Below, one piece after another: positions 1-6,673 of a stretch of 9,729 bases of DNA. The notes below the pieces were generated by a model, which did not search any database, had not been told where the DNA came from, and worked only from the letters and a program-made list of their open reading frames with translations. Position 1 is the stretch's first letter. Each line of letters opens with the position of its first letter. This DNA is from Myxococcales bacterium (GTDB lineage Bacteria; Myxococcota_A; UBA9160; JALSIO01): assembly GCA_026989995.1 (NCBI GenBank), contig JALSIO010000758.1, positions 1 to 9,729 of the forward strand, written 5' to 3'. Made by a program: the position numbers and the translations under genes.

Positions 1-48
1 TACCCTCCCACTCCCACGTGGGGGGCGCCCCAGGGGCGAGGAGAGCTG

Positions 49-561
49 ATGGCACGACAACCGGACTCCCGGCGGCCGGGCCAGGCGAGGCCGGATGCGG
101 TGGCGCGCATCCGCGTCCGCGTCCGGGTTGGCGACGATCGGATGGCGGCCAGCGATGACCCGCTCTTCCTCGGACTGCGCGGCCCCGCGGGACGGGAGTT
201 TCGCCTGGCCTTCGCCCGCGGGCGGGGCCTCCGCCGTGGAGCCGAGGATGTCTACGTGCTCGGCCCCGCTGGTGCCGAGGGGGTCAACGTGGCCCACCCG
301 GAGCTCAACGACCCGACCTGCCCGGCCATCGACGCGGCCGGGATCTCGGGGGCCTACCTGCGCAAGGGACAGGAGCCCATCCCCAACGTCCGCGGCCTCG
401 GCGAGATGGACGACCGCCTGCAGGTCGCCGAGGCGGAGGTCGAGATCCTCGGACCGGGAGGCGGGGTCGCCGGCCGATTCGGCCGGCGGGGCCCGTTCTG
501 GCTCGGGCTGCTCTGCGGCCACGTGATGGAGCTCGGTCCCCTGGCCGGCACCGTCCGATGA
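49..561 (+). CDS. Small PLAT/LH2-like domain protein, function unknown
   Basis: Encodes 170 residues and is not firmly recognised. Seen: no signal peptide, no membrane segment, and an Arg/Pro-rich first 20 residues. Then comes a strand-rich stretch with a V-x-V-G-D-D beginning (about 25-30), S-D-D-P-L-F-L-G-L (about 35-43), G-R-E-F-R-L (about 48-53), R-G-A-E-D-V-Y-V-L-G (about 62-71), and later N-D-P and A-Y-L-R-K. This spacing recalls the PLAT/LH2 beta-sandwich (TGD..AGTDD.VY..L.G pattern), a lipid- or protein-binding fold; that is inference from pattern only. The ATG at 49 follows GAGGAG at a good distance; an in-frame GTG at 100 would remove the low-complexity N-terminus and is a possible alternative start. 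The stop overlaps the next start as ATGA, so it is probably the first visible gene of a three-gene operon. Confidence 0.6.
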   Translation: MARQPDSRRPGQARPDAVARIRVRVRVGDDRMAASDDPLFLGLRGPAGREFRLAFARGRGLRRGAEDVYVLGPAGAEGVNVAHPELNDPTCPAIDAAGISGAYLRKGQEPIPNVRGLGEMDDRLQVAEAEVEILGPGGGVAGRFGRRGPFWLGLLCGHVMELGPLAGTVR

Positions 562-1172
562 GCCGGGTTCGGGAGCGCCGGCGGATGGTGCTCCCGACGG
601 GCGCGTTTCTCCTCCTGCTCGCAGCCCCCTGCGCCGGCGCCGGAGTACCGAAGGGCTACTGCCCCATCCCCGAGCCCGGGGAGCCGCCGAGCTGCCTCGA
701 ACCGGTCCGGGAGCGCTACGGCGATCTCCTCGGCGAGATCGAGCGGGGCGAGGTGGACGAGGACGAGGCGGCCCGACTCGAGGCCGCCCTCTCCGACGAG
801 GATGGCCGCTACGAGGCGCTCTCGCTGCTCGCCTACGCGTACTACGCGCTCTCGCGGCGCGCTGCGACGGCCCCGCACCAGGACCCGGCGGTGGCCCGGC
901 GACTCGAACGGTTCAACGCACTCCTGCGGGCCGCCTACCAGCGGCATCCCCCCGGCGATCCATTCCGGGCCTCGGTGGAGCAGGCGGTCCAGGACATCGC
1001 CCGGCGCGCCCCGCCGGTGGTGGTCCGGTGCCGCGACGCCCGGGGCCGCGAGCGACCCTGCACCTCCACGGAGGCCCTGTTGCACGGCCTTCGGGACTTC
1101 CAGGAGCGGACGGGGATCCGCGGCGCCCTCGCCCGGCTGCTCGCCCGGATGCTCGGGCGGGAGCCCCGGTAG
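558..1172 (+). CDS. Secreted (Sec-exported) protein of unknown function
   Basis: Encodes 204 residues; the family is not recognised. Seen: an Arg-rich n-region (residues 3-9), a hydrophobic core (about 11-24) and an A-G-A cleavage-like site near residue 28, so a type I signal peptide. The Cys at 25 has Pro before it, which does not fit a lipobox, so I do not call a lipoprotein. The mature part is mostly charged, helix-rich sequence with Cys pairs 35/46 and 158/168 that could form periplasmic disulfides. The ATG at 558 overlaps the previous stop (ATGA) and has no clear ribosome-binding site, pointing to translational coupling. An ATG at 585 has a GGGAG upstream but would strip the positive n-region, so 558 is preferred. 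Its stop lies 2 nt before the Yip1-family gene, suggesting a linked envelope role (inference). Confidence 0.7.
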   Translation: MSRVRERRRMVLPTGAFLLLLAAPCAGAGVPKGYCPIPEPGEPPSCLEPVRERYGDLLGEIERGEVDEDEAARLEAALSDEDGRYEALSLLAYAYYALSRRAATAPHQDPAVARRLERFNALLRAAYQRHPPGDPFRASVEQAVQDIARRAPPVVVRCRDARGRERPCTSTEALLHGLRDFQERTGIRGALARLLARMLGREPR

Positions 1173-1174
1173 CC

Positions 1175-1738
1175 GTGGCCCCGCGGAGCCTCCTGCCCCG
1201 GATGTGGCGCGCCGCGCGCCTCGAGGCCGATCTCTACGAGGAAGTGGAGGCCGAGCCCGAGGCGCTGCGCCAGGCGCTCGTGGTGGTGCTGCTGACCGCG
1301 TCGGCGGGCGCGGCCGGCTCGCTTCTCGCAGATCTCGGCTGGGGCACGGAGACCCCGGCCGCAGACATCGCCTTCCGCGCCGGGGTCCGATTCCTGACTC
1401 CGGTCGTGATCTGGCTGGCCGGCACGGCCTTCGCGTACATGGTCGGAGCGACCTTCTTCCGCGGGCCGGAGACCGAGTCGGACTACGCCGAGCTCCTCCG
1501 CACCGCCGGCTTCGCCTTCGCACCCGGGCTGCTCCGCATCCTCACCGGGGTGCCCTCGATCTGGGTCTCCTTCGGGGCGGAGGTCGCGGCCAACGTGTGG
1601 ATGCTGCTCGCCGGGGTGGTGGCCGTGCGCCAGGCCCTCGACTTCACCACGGCCCGGGCCATCGGCACCTTCGGCGTGGCCTACCTGCTGCTCTTTCTCC
1701 TGGTGTGGGGCCTCGCTGCGCTGCCCATCCCCTTCTGA
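1175..1738 (+). CDS. Yip1-family integral membrane protein
   Basis: Encodes 187 residues from a GTG start. Seen: the N-terminus R-M-W-R-A-A-R-L-E-A-D-L-Y-E-E-V-E-A-E-P (about 9-28) followed by a hydrophobic body with roughly five candidate membrane segments (about 33-52, 68-93, 112-130, 138-154, 164-184). The middle stretch E-L-L-R-T-A-G-F-A-F-A-P-G-L-L-R and the ending A-V-R-Q-A-L-D-F-T-T-A-R-A-I-G-T match my memory of bacterial Yip1-domain (YIP1 family) proteins. Their function in bacteria is not established. GTG at 1175 is chosen because it gives the usual short cytoplasmic lead before the R-A-A-R-L motif; an ATG at 1202 (residue 10) is the alternative. It starts 2 nt after the secreted-protein stop and ends 36 nt from the convergent MerR gene, so it is the last gene of its operon. 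Confidence 0.8.
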   Translation: MAPRSLLPRMWRAARLEADLYEEVEAEPEALRQALVVVLLTASAGAAGSLLADLGWGTETPAADIAFRAGVRFLTPVVIWLAGTAFAYMVGATFFRGPETESDYAELLRTAGFAFAPGLLRILTGVPSIWVSFGAEVAANVWMLLAGVVAVRQALDFTTARAIGTFGVAYLLLFLLVWGLAALPIPF

Positions 1739-1774
1739 GCTCCGGCTCGCCCCCCCCTTGGGGCATCGCGCGCT
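1739..1774. other. Convergent intergenic gap with small G/C hairpin
   Basis: Only 36 nt separate the stop of the Yip1-family gene from the stop of the MerR gene. It contains a run of eight C and a possible 5-bp stem (GCCCC at 1749-1753 with GGGGC at 1760-1764, 6-nt loop). No T-tract follows on either strand, so a bidirectional intrinsic terminator is only a weak possibility. Pseudomonas has a tRNA-Pro gene next to merR at this place; no tRNA is present here. Confidence 0.3.
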
Positions 1775-2161
1775 TCAGCCCTGGAGCATGGCCCGGATCG
1801 CCCGGAGCTCCTCACGCACGCGACGGAAGTCCTGGACCGGATCGCCGGTGATCCGGGCATCGCCCCCGCCCTCCCGGAGGCGGCCGAGCTCCCGCAGGCG
1901 TTTGCGGGCTCCGGCGATGGTGTAGCGCTCCTCGTAGAGGAGTTTCTTGATCAACAGGATGGTGTCGATATCGCGCTGGCGGTACAGGCGCTGGTTCGAG
2001 CGGGACTTCGCCGGTGCCATCCACCGGAACTCGGACTCCCAGTAGCGCAGCACGTAGGGCTTGACACCGGTGATCTTCGCGACCTCGCCGATCCGGTAGT
2101 AGAGCTTCGCCGGTTTGCCTCCGCGACCGGATCCCTCGCCCTTCTCGCGCCTCGTCGCCAT
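1775..2161 (-). CDS. MerR-family (MlrA-like) transcriptional regulator
   Basis: Encodes 128 residues. Seen: a basic, flexible lead (1-19), then a MerR winged helix-turn-helix beginning Y-Y-R-I-G-E-V-A-K-I-T-G-V (21-33), V-L-R-Y-W-E-S-E-F (37-45), the wing residues S-R-S-N-Q-R-L-Y (53-60), then R-D-I-D-T-I-L-L-I-K-K-L-L-Y-E-E (63-78) and T-I-A-G-A-R-K-R-L (81-89). The rest (about 100-128) is a short helix likely used for dimerisation; there is no effector-binding domain and no Cys for metal sensing. This matches the short MlrA-like MerR protein that accompanies ihfA in many proteobacteria; its targets are not known to me. The start at 2161 follows an excellent GGAGGAGGAG. An in-frame extension upstream to 2245 runs almost into ihfA and is judged non-coding. 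It lies 80 nt after ihfA, probably in the same transcript. Confidence 0.92.
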   Translation of the reverse strand: MATRREKGEGSGRGGKPAKLYYRIGEVAKITGVKPYVLRYWESEFRWMAPAKSRSNQRLYRQRDIDTILLIKKLLYEERYTIAGARKRLRELGRLREGGGDARITGDPVQDFRRVREELRAIRAMLQG

Positions 2162-2241
2162 GGCTCCTCCTCCGGGTCGCTCCGTGCGGCAACCCCCTGG
2201 TGCGGATGCTGGAAGGCTCCCCACGGTCTCCGGCGGGCGGC

Positions 2242-2571
2242 TCACTCCCGCTCGCCCTCGCGTTCGTCCGCCCGCCGCGTGGACTCGTCCACCGGCACAT
2301 CGTTCAGGATGTTCTTCAGGACGAGGCTCGGCTTGAAGGTCAGCACCCGGCGGGCGGCGAGTTGGATCTCCTCGCCGGTCTGCGGGTTGCGTCCCTTGCG
2401 GGCGTTCTTCTCCCGGACGATGAAGTTCCCGAAACCGGAGATCTTGACCTTCTCGCCGGAGGCCAGCGTCTCCTTGATGATGGAGAAGACCGTCTCCACG
2501 AGGTCCGCGGACTCCTTCTTGGAGAAGCCGACGCGCTCGTAGATCTGCTCCACGATGTCGGCCTTGGTCAT
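2242..2571 (-). CDS. ihfA: Integration host factor subunit alpha (HU/IHF family)
   Basis: Encodes 109 residues of a DNA-bending histone-like protein that works as an IHF alpha-beta dimer in replication, transcription and recombination. Seen: helical N-terminus T-K-A-D-I-V-E-Q-I-Y-E-R-V-G-F-S-K-K-E (2-20), then K-V-K-I-S-G-F-G-N-F (41-50), the DNA-binding arm G-R-N-P-Q-T-G-E-E-I (60-69) with the intercalating Pro at 63, and A-A-R-R-V-L-T-F-K-P (72-81). A charged tail of about 17 residues makes it longer than the usual ~99. The IHF-alpha call rests partly on its place after pheT; by sequence alone it looks most like deltaproteobacterial IHF. The start at 2571 fits the family N-terminus; an ATG at 2610 with its own GGGGAGG would add 13 residues rich in Gly, Ser and Arg. 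Confidence 0.93.
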   Translation of the reverse strand: MTKADIVEQIYERVGFSKKESADLVETVFSIIKETLASGEKVKISGFGNFIVREKNARKGRNPQTGEEIQLAARRVLTFKPSLVLKNILNDVPVDESTRRADEREGERE

Positions 2572-2623
2572 GCTCCGGCTCCCGCCCGACTGACGGCTGC
2601 CTGCGGCCATGCGCCCTCCCCTG

Positions 2624-2652
2624 CCCGGCGCCGCCGCGCGGCGGGCGCCGGG
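2624..2652 (-). promoter_or_regulatory. Strong GC hairpin between pheT and ihfA
   Basis: A perfect 9-bp inverted repeat (CCCGGCGCC at 2624-2632 paired with GGCGCCGGG at 2644-2652) encloses an 11-nt loop that can itself form a 4-bp GCCG/CGGC stem. It lies 10 nt after the pheT stop. On the minus strand it is followed by CAGGGGAGGG and not by a U-tract, so it is not a classical intrinsic terminator. It could slow polymerase, protect the 3' end of a processed pheST message, or separate ihfA expression from pheST. Function is inference. Confidence 0.45.
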
Positions 2653-2662
2653 ATGACGTGCC

Positions 2663-5071
2663 CTAGCGGAGCGCGGCCCCGAAGCGCTCCTCCAGGGCCC
2701 GCACGATCCCCTCCACCGCACCGGTCACCTCGGCGTCGGTGAGCGTCCGGTCCGGCCGCTGGAAGACGAGCCGGAAGGCCAGGCTCACCCGTCCCTCCGG
2801 AACGCCCTCGCCCTCGTAGCGGTCGAAGACCGAGACCGAAATCAGCGAATCGCCCCCCCGGCGCCGGATCAGATCCGCGAGCTCCTCCGCGGCCACCTCC
2901 CGATCGACGAGGAGGGCGAGGTCCCGCCGGACCGCGGGCTGGTTCGAGACCGGGCGGAGCTGCGGAGGGGTGGGCTCCCGTGCCGCGGCAACTTCGAGAT
3001 CGAGCTCGAAGACGGCGCAGGGGACATCGATTCCGAAGGCCGCCGCGGTCGCGGGGTGGAGCTCGCCCACCACCCCGAGTCGCTCCCGCCCGACCCGGAT
3101 CTCCGCTGCCGCGCCCGGGTGGAGCCACGGCTCACCCTCCGCCCGCGAGAAGCGGGCGCGGAGGCCGAGCCCGACCAGGAGGCGCTCGACGGCGCCCTTG
3201 GCGCGGAAGAAGACCGGCGGCGGCGGGTTCGGCTCCCACAGCCCCCGGGGCTCCGCCACCGCCAGCACCCCCGACGCCCGGAGCCGCTCCTCCGGAAGCT
3301 CCCCCTGCGCCCGGGCCCGGAACACACGCGCCACCTCGAAGAGACGCACCCGGCCAGCCTGCCGGTCGAGGTTCCGCCGGGCGGCCCGAAGGAGCGCCGG
3401 CACCAGCGTGGGCCGAAGGGCTCGCTGGTCGCGGAGGATGGGATTCTCGAGCTCGACGATGCAGCGCCGGGGGTCGTCCTCGGGCAGACGCAGCCGCTCT
3501 GCATCCCCCGGGTCGTAGAACGAGAGCGTGACCGCCTCGATCAGCCCCGCGGCGGCCAGCAGATCGCGGGCCTCCTCCGCCACCGCCACCCGTCGCGGCG
3601 CCCGCGCGGGCCGGCAGGCTCCGCGGGGCAGCGTGCTGGGAATGCGGTCGTAGCCGTGGATGCGCGCCACCTCCTCGGCGAGGTCCTCCGGCAGGTGGAG
3701 GTCGTTCCGCCAGGAGGGCGGCTGGCACCGGAGCCGGCCGTCGGGCGCCACGGTGGTCCGGATGCCCAGCCGCTCGAGCCCCGCGGCCATCGTCTCCCCA
3801 CCGAGATCGGTCCCGAGCAGCCGGTCCACCCGGCGCGGGTCGAGCAGGATCTCGTGGGTGCGCGGCGGAGGGTCGCCGAGCACCTCGACGGCTCCCCGGA
3901 GCACGGCGCCGCCGGCGAGCTCGGCGAGCAGCCGGGCCGCGCGGTCCACCGCGCGGCGCACGCCCTCGGGATCGACGCCCCGCTCGAAGCGGTAGGAGCT
4001 CTCGGTATGCAGGCCGAGGCGGCGGGCCGTCCGGCGCACCCGCGCCGGCGCGAAGTGCGCGCCCTCGAGGAGGACGCTCCGGGCCTCCGGGCCGACCTCC
4101 GAGTCCGCCCCGCCCATCACCCCGGCCACGGCCACCGGCCCACGCCCGTCTGCGATGACGAGGTCGTCCTCTCCGAGCTCACGGGCCTCGCCGTCGAGGG
4201 TGAGGATCTTCTCGCCGGCCCGGGCGCTCCGCACCTCGATCCGGCGGTCGGCAAGCCGCTCGAGGTCGAAGGCGTGGAGGGGCTGGCCGAACTCGAGCAG
4301 CACGAGGTTGGTGACGTCCACCACGTTGTTGACCGCGCGCAGGCCCGCCGCCTCCAGGCGGTGGACCAGCCACGCGGGGGAAGGCCCGACCACGACATCG
4401 CGCACCACGCGGCCCACGTACCGGTGGCAGCCGGCGGTGTCCTCCACGCGGATGGCCACGGCCGCGGATGCGGGCTCCTCCACCTCCGGCGGATCCACGG
4501 GCGGCAGCCGGAGCTCCCCTCCGAAAAGGGCGCGCACCTCCCGCGCGATGCCGAGAAGGGAGCACCAGTCGCCCCGATTCGGGGTGATCTCCACCTCGAT
4601 CACGGTGTCGGCCGGCGGCAGCACCTCCTCGAGCGAGCCGCCGGGGAGGGCCGTCGGATCCAGCACCAGGATGCCGTCGTGCTGCTCCCCGAGCCCGAGC
4701 TCCTGCGCGGAGCAGATCATCCCCGCGCTCTCCACGCCGCGGATCCGCACCCTGCGGATCCGCGTCCCGTCGGGAAGGCGGGTGCCCGGGCGGGCGACGG
4801 CGACCTTCTGCCCCGCACCGACGTTGGGAGCCCCGCAGACGATGGTGAGGGGCTCCCCTCCACCGAGCCCCACCCGGCACACGGAGAGGCGATCGGCGTC
4901 CGGATGGGGCTCGCAGGCCAGGACCTCCCCCACCACGATCTCCGAGAGGTCCGGCCGGGTCCGCTCCTCCGACTCGATCTCGAGACCGGCGAGCGTCAGC
5001 CGGGAGAGCAGCAGCTCCCGGTCCCCGGGAAGCTCGATCCATTCGGCCAGCCACGAGAGCGGAACCCGCAT
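2663..5071 (-). CDS. pheT: Phenylalanine--tRNA ligase beta subunit
   Basis: Encodes 802 residues (E. coli PheT has 795), the beta subunit of the cytoplasmic (alpha-beta)2 PheRS that charges tRNA-Phe and edits Tyr-tRNA-Phe. Seen: M-R-V-P-L-S-W-L opening, an EMAP/OB-type tRNA-binding domain (about 40-150, with H-P-D-A-D-R-L-S-V-C and I-V-C-G-A-P-N-V), the B3/B4 editing domain (about 200-395, with N-N-V-V-D-V-T-N and G-Q-P-L-H-A-F-D), a B5 domain (about 405-480, with W-R-N-D and D-L-A-E-E-V-A-R-I-H-G-Y-D), the synthetase-like core, and a C-terminal FDX-ACB domain (about 708-802, with R-R-D-L-A-L-L-V-D). The ATG shares one base with the pheS stop (TGATG), so the subunits are translationally coupled. 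The reading frame stays open far upstream over pheS, an effect of high GC; the family N-terminus fixes the start. Confidence 0.97.
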   Translation of the reverse strand: MRVPLSWLAEWIELPGDRELLLSRLTLAGLEIESEERTRPDLSEIVVGEVLACEPHPDADRLSVCRVGLGGGEPLTIVCGAPNVGAGQKVAVARPGTRLPDGTRIRRVRIRGVESAGMICSAQELGLGEQHDGILVLDPTALPGGSLEEVLPPADTVIEVEITPNRGDWCSLLGIAREVRALFGGELRLPPVDPPEVEEPASAAVAIRVEDTAGCHRYVGRVVRDVVVGPSPAWLVHRLEAAGLRAVNNVVDVTNLVLLEFGQPLHAFDLERLADRRIEVRSARAGEKILTLDGEARELGEDDLVIADGRGPVAVAGVMGGADSEVGPEARSVLLEGAHFAPARVRRTARRLGLHTESSYRFERGVDPEGVRRAVDRAARLLAELAGGAVLRGAVEVLGDPPPRTHEILLDPRRVDRLLGTDLGGETMAAGLERLGIRTTVAPDGRLRCQPPSWRNDLHLPEDLAEEVARIHGYDRIPSTLPRGACRPARAPRRVAVAEEARDLLAAAGLIEAVTLSFYDPGDAERLRLPEDDPRRCIVELENPILRDQRALRPTLVPALLRAARRNLDRQAGRVRLFEVARVFRARAQGELPEERLRASGVLAVAEPRGLWEPNPPPPVFFRAKGAVERLLVGLGLRARFSRAEGEPWLHPGAAAEIRVGRERLGVVGELHPATAAAFGIDVPCAVFELDLEVAAAREPTPPQLRPVSNQPAVRRDLALLVDREVAAEELADLIRRRGGDSLISVSVFDRYEGEGVPEGRVSLAFRLVFQRPDRTLTDAEVTGAVEGIVRALEERFGAALR

Positions 5072-6060
5072 CAGAGCTGCTCCAGGACCCGCTGGTCCGC
5101 ATCGAAGAGGAGGCCGATGTGGGGGATCCCGTGTCGCACCATGGCGATGCGGTCGAGGCCGAGTCCGAAGGCGAAGCCCTGATAGCGCTCGGGATCGAGA
5201 CCGCACTCCCGCAGCACGTTCGGGTGGATCATCCCGCATCCACCGACCTCGAGCCACGCGCCGCGCCACGAGAAGTCGATCTCCGCCGAGGGCTCGGTGA
5301 ACGGGAAGTAGTGGGCGCGGAATCGCACCCCGGTGTCGTCGCCGAAGAGGTGCCGGGCGAAGGCGAAGAGCACGCCCTTCAGGTCCGCAAAGGAGACCCC
5401 GTCGTCCACCAGGAAGCCCTCGACCTGGTGGAACATGGGTGAGTGGGTGGGGTCGGAGTCGTGCCGATACACGCGCCCCAGGGCGAGGAAGCGGAACGGC
5501 GGCTCGCGCCCGGTCATCACCCGGATCTGCACCGGCGAGGTGTGGGTTCGCAGCACGTGCCCGCCCCGCACGAAGAAGGTGTCCTGGAGATCCCACGCCG
5601 GGTGATCCGGGGGAAAGTTCAGGGCCTCGAAGTTGTGGTACTCGGTCTCGACCTCGGGCCCGTCCTCCACCGAGAATCCGAGGCCGTGGAAGAAGCGCGT
5701 CACGTCCCGCATCAGCCGGGTGAGCGGGTGCAGGTGGCCGGGGGCCGGCCCCGCGCCCGGAAGGGTGACGTCGAGGCGATGGCCGGCCAGCGAGCGCGCC
5801 TCGGCTTCCCGCCGGAGCGCCTCCCGGCGCTCCCGGACCAGCGCCTCGATCCGGTCCTTGACCCGATTGGCCGCCTCGCCGGCCCGGGCGCGCTCCTCGG
5901 GAGGGAGGCTGCCGATGCCGCGGAGGAGGCCCCGGAGCGACCCCTTGCGGCCGAGGAACCGCGCCCGCACCTCCGCGAGCGCCTGCGGATCGGCCGCCGC
6001 CGAGATCTCCTGGCGCGCCTCGGCTTCGAGGGCCTCGAGCTCCCCCGCGAGCTCGACCAC
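5071..6060 (-). CDS. pheS: Phenylalanine--tRNA ligase alpha subunit
   Basis: Encodes 329 residues (E. coli PheS has 327), the catalytic class II subunit of PheRS. Seen: an N-terminal coiled-coil arm (about 1-90, with R-F-L-G-R-K-G-S-L), motif 1 around G-F-S-V-E-D-G-P (128-135), T-H-T-S-P-V-Q-I-R (172-180), motif 2 G-R-V-Y-R-H-D-S-D-P-T-H with F-H-Q-V-E-G (195-215), and motif 3 G-L-G-L-D-R-I-A-M (299-307). Ala297 within G-F-A-F-G corresponds to the Phe-selective E. coli Ala294. The start is a GTG at 6060, only 6 nt after the rplT stop, preceded by a G-rich stretch rather than a good Shine-Dalgarno; it was chosen because the arm length then fits the family. Translation may depend on ribosomes leaving rplT. 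Confidence 0.97.
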   Translation of the reverse strand: MVELAGELEALEAEARQEISAAADPQALAEVRARFLGRKGSLRGLLRGIGSLPPEERARAGEAANRVKDRIEALVRERREALRREAEARSLAGHRLDVTLPGAGPAPGHLHPLTRLMRDVTRFFHGLGFSVEDGPEVETEYHNFEALNFPPDHPAWDLQDTFFVRGGHVLRTHTSPVQIRVMTGREPPFRFLALGRVYRHDSDPTHSPMFHQVEGFLVDDGVSFADLKGVLFAFARHLFGDDTGVRFRAHYFPFTEPSAEIDFSWRGAWLEVGGCGMIHPNVLRECGLDPERYQGFAFGLGLDRIAMVRHGIPHIGLLFDADQRVLEQL

Positions 6061-6066
6061 GGCCCC

Positions 6067-6417
6067 CTACGCCCCCCGCGCCGTCTCCACCAGGGCGGCG
6101 AAGGCGGCGGGATCCGAGACCGCGAGATCGGCGAGCTCCTTGCGGTCGATCTCCACCCCTGCCCGCGCGAGGCCGTGGATGAGCTGGCTGTAGCTCATGC
6201 CGTGCTCACGGGCGGCGGCGTTGATCCGCACGATCCACAGGCTGCGAAACTGCCGCTTGCGCTGCTTGCGGTCGCGGTAGGCGTACTTCCAGCCCCGCTC
6301 CACGGCCTCCCGGGCGGCGCGGAAGAGCCTCCCGCGGCCACCCTGGTAGCCCCGTGCCTGCTTGAGGATGCGGGCCCGGCGGCGCCGGGCCGCGACTCCG
6401 CGCTTGACGCGTGCCAT
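6067..6417 (-). CDS. rplT: 50S ribosomal protein L20
   Basis: Encodes 116 residues of bL20, an early 50S assembly protein that binds 23S rRNA; in E. coli it also represses rpmI-rplT translation by binding its own mRNA. Seen: the basic [14 protein letters not shown] start, [17 protein letters not shown] (19-35), [24 protein letters not shown] (45-68) and the globular C-terminus [10 protein letters not shown]. Length and motifs are normal. The ATG follows GGGGAG by 8 nt, and the gene begins 24 nt after rpmI. Confidence 0.98.
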   Translation of the reverse strand: MARVKRGVAARRRRARILKQARGYQGGRGRLFRAAREAVERGWKYAYRDRKQRKRQFRSLWIVRINAAAREHGMSYSQLIHGLARAGVEIDRKELADLAVSDPAAFAALVETARGA

Positions 6418-6441
6418 GGCTCGTTCTCCCCGGCTCCGACC

Positions 6442-6639
6442 CTAGAGGTAGGGCAGGAGCTGCTTGATCCTCGGCTCGTCCACCGGATCGACGAGCGCCC
6501 TGCGCCGGAGCTGGCGCTTCCGCTTGGGATCCTTCTTGGTCAGGATGTGGCGGCGCCCCTGCCGGCAGCGCAGGAACTTCCCGCTCCCCGAACGCTTGAA
6601 GCGCTTCGCAGCGCCCCGGTGCGTCTTCATCTTCGGCAT
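6442..6639 (-). CDS. rpmI: 50S ribosomal protein L35
   Basis: Encodes 65 residues of bL35, a small basic 50S protein. Seen: the signature [15 protein letters not shown] at the start, G-S-G-K-F (18-22), R-H-I-L-T-K-K (30-36), and the usual P-Y-L-type ending. The start has a strong GGAGGAGG with ATCG spacing. It sits between infC and rplT in the invariant order, 34 nt after infC. A hairpin lies directly upstream of its ribosome-binding site. Confidence 0.98.
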   Translation of the reverse strand: MPKMKTHRGAAKRFKRSGSGKFLRCRQGRRHILTKKDPKRKRQLRRRALVDPVDEPRIKQLLPYL

Positions 6640-6651
6640 CGATCCTCCTCC

Positions 6652-6672
6652 GCGGGCATCGGCTGAGCCCGC
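6652..6672 (-). promoter_or_regulatory. Hairpin just before the rpmI ribosome-binding site
   Basis: GCGGGC and GCCCGC (6667-6672 and 6652-6657, read on the minus strand) form a perfect 6-bp stem with a 9-nt loop, between the infC stop and the rpmI GGAGGAGG at 6644-6651. The last stem base adjoins or touches the ribosome-binding site. In E. coli and Bacillus, L20 represses this operon by binding an RNA structure near rpmI/infC; this hairpin could be part of such a site. I see no clear copy of the L20 rRNA target, so the role is inference. Confidence 0.35.
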
Positions 6673-6673
6673 C

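Noticed and set aside
13..38. CCCACGTGGG palindrome and a CGCC/GGCG hairpin just before the first gene
   Set aside because: The palindrome is short and the adjacent dyad is a GC-composition feature; with only 48 bases of upstream sequence neither an operator nor a terminator can be supported.
354..1523. A 389-codon minus-strand frame opposite the left-end operon
   Set aside because: The plus-strand genes have a signal peptide, membrane segments and operon-type junctions; the minus-strand translation is mostly Arg, Pro and Gly.
1749..1764. Bidirectional intrinsic terminator in the convergent gap
   Set aside because: The stem is only 5 bp and neither strand has a U-tract after it; it is kept only as a remark on the gap.
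3056..5182. A 708-codon open frame on the plus strand opposite pheT
   Set aside because: It lies antisense to a gene with full-length family match; its translation is rich in Arg, His, Pro and Gly with no recognisable domain. Long antisense frames are expected in such GC-rich DNA.
5072..5596. A 175-codon upstream extension of the pheT frame
   Set aside because: It runs inside pheS in another frame and its translation is Arg/Pro-rich; the PheT family start M-R-V-P-L-S-W is at 5071.
5443..6666. A 407-codon open frame on the plus strand across pheS, rplT and rpmI
   Set aside because: It is antisense to three firmly identified genes and has no domain-like sequence; it is a composition artefact.
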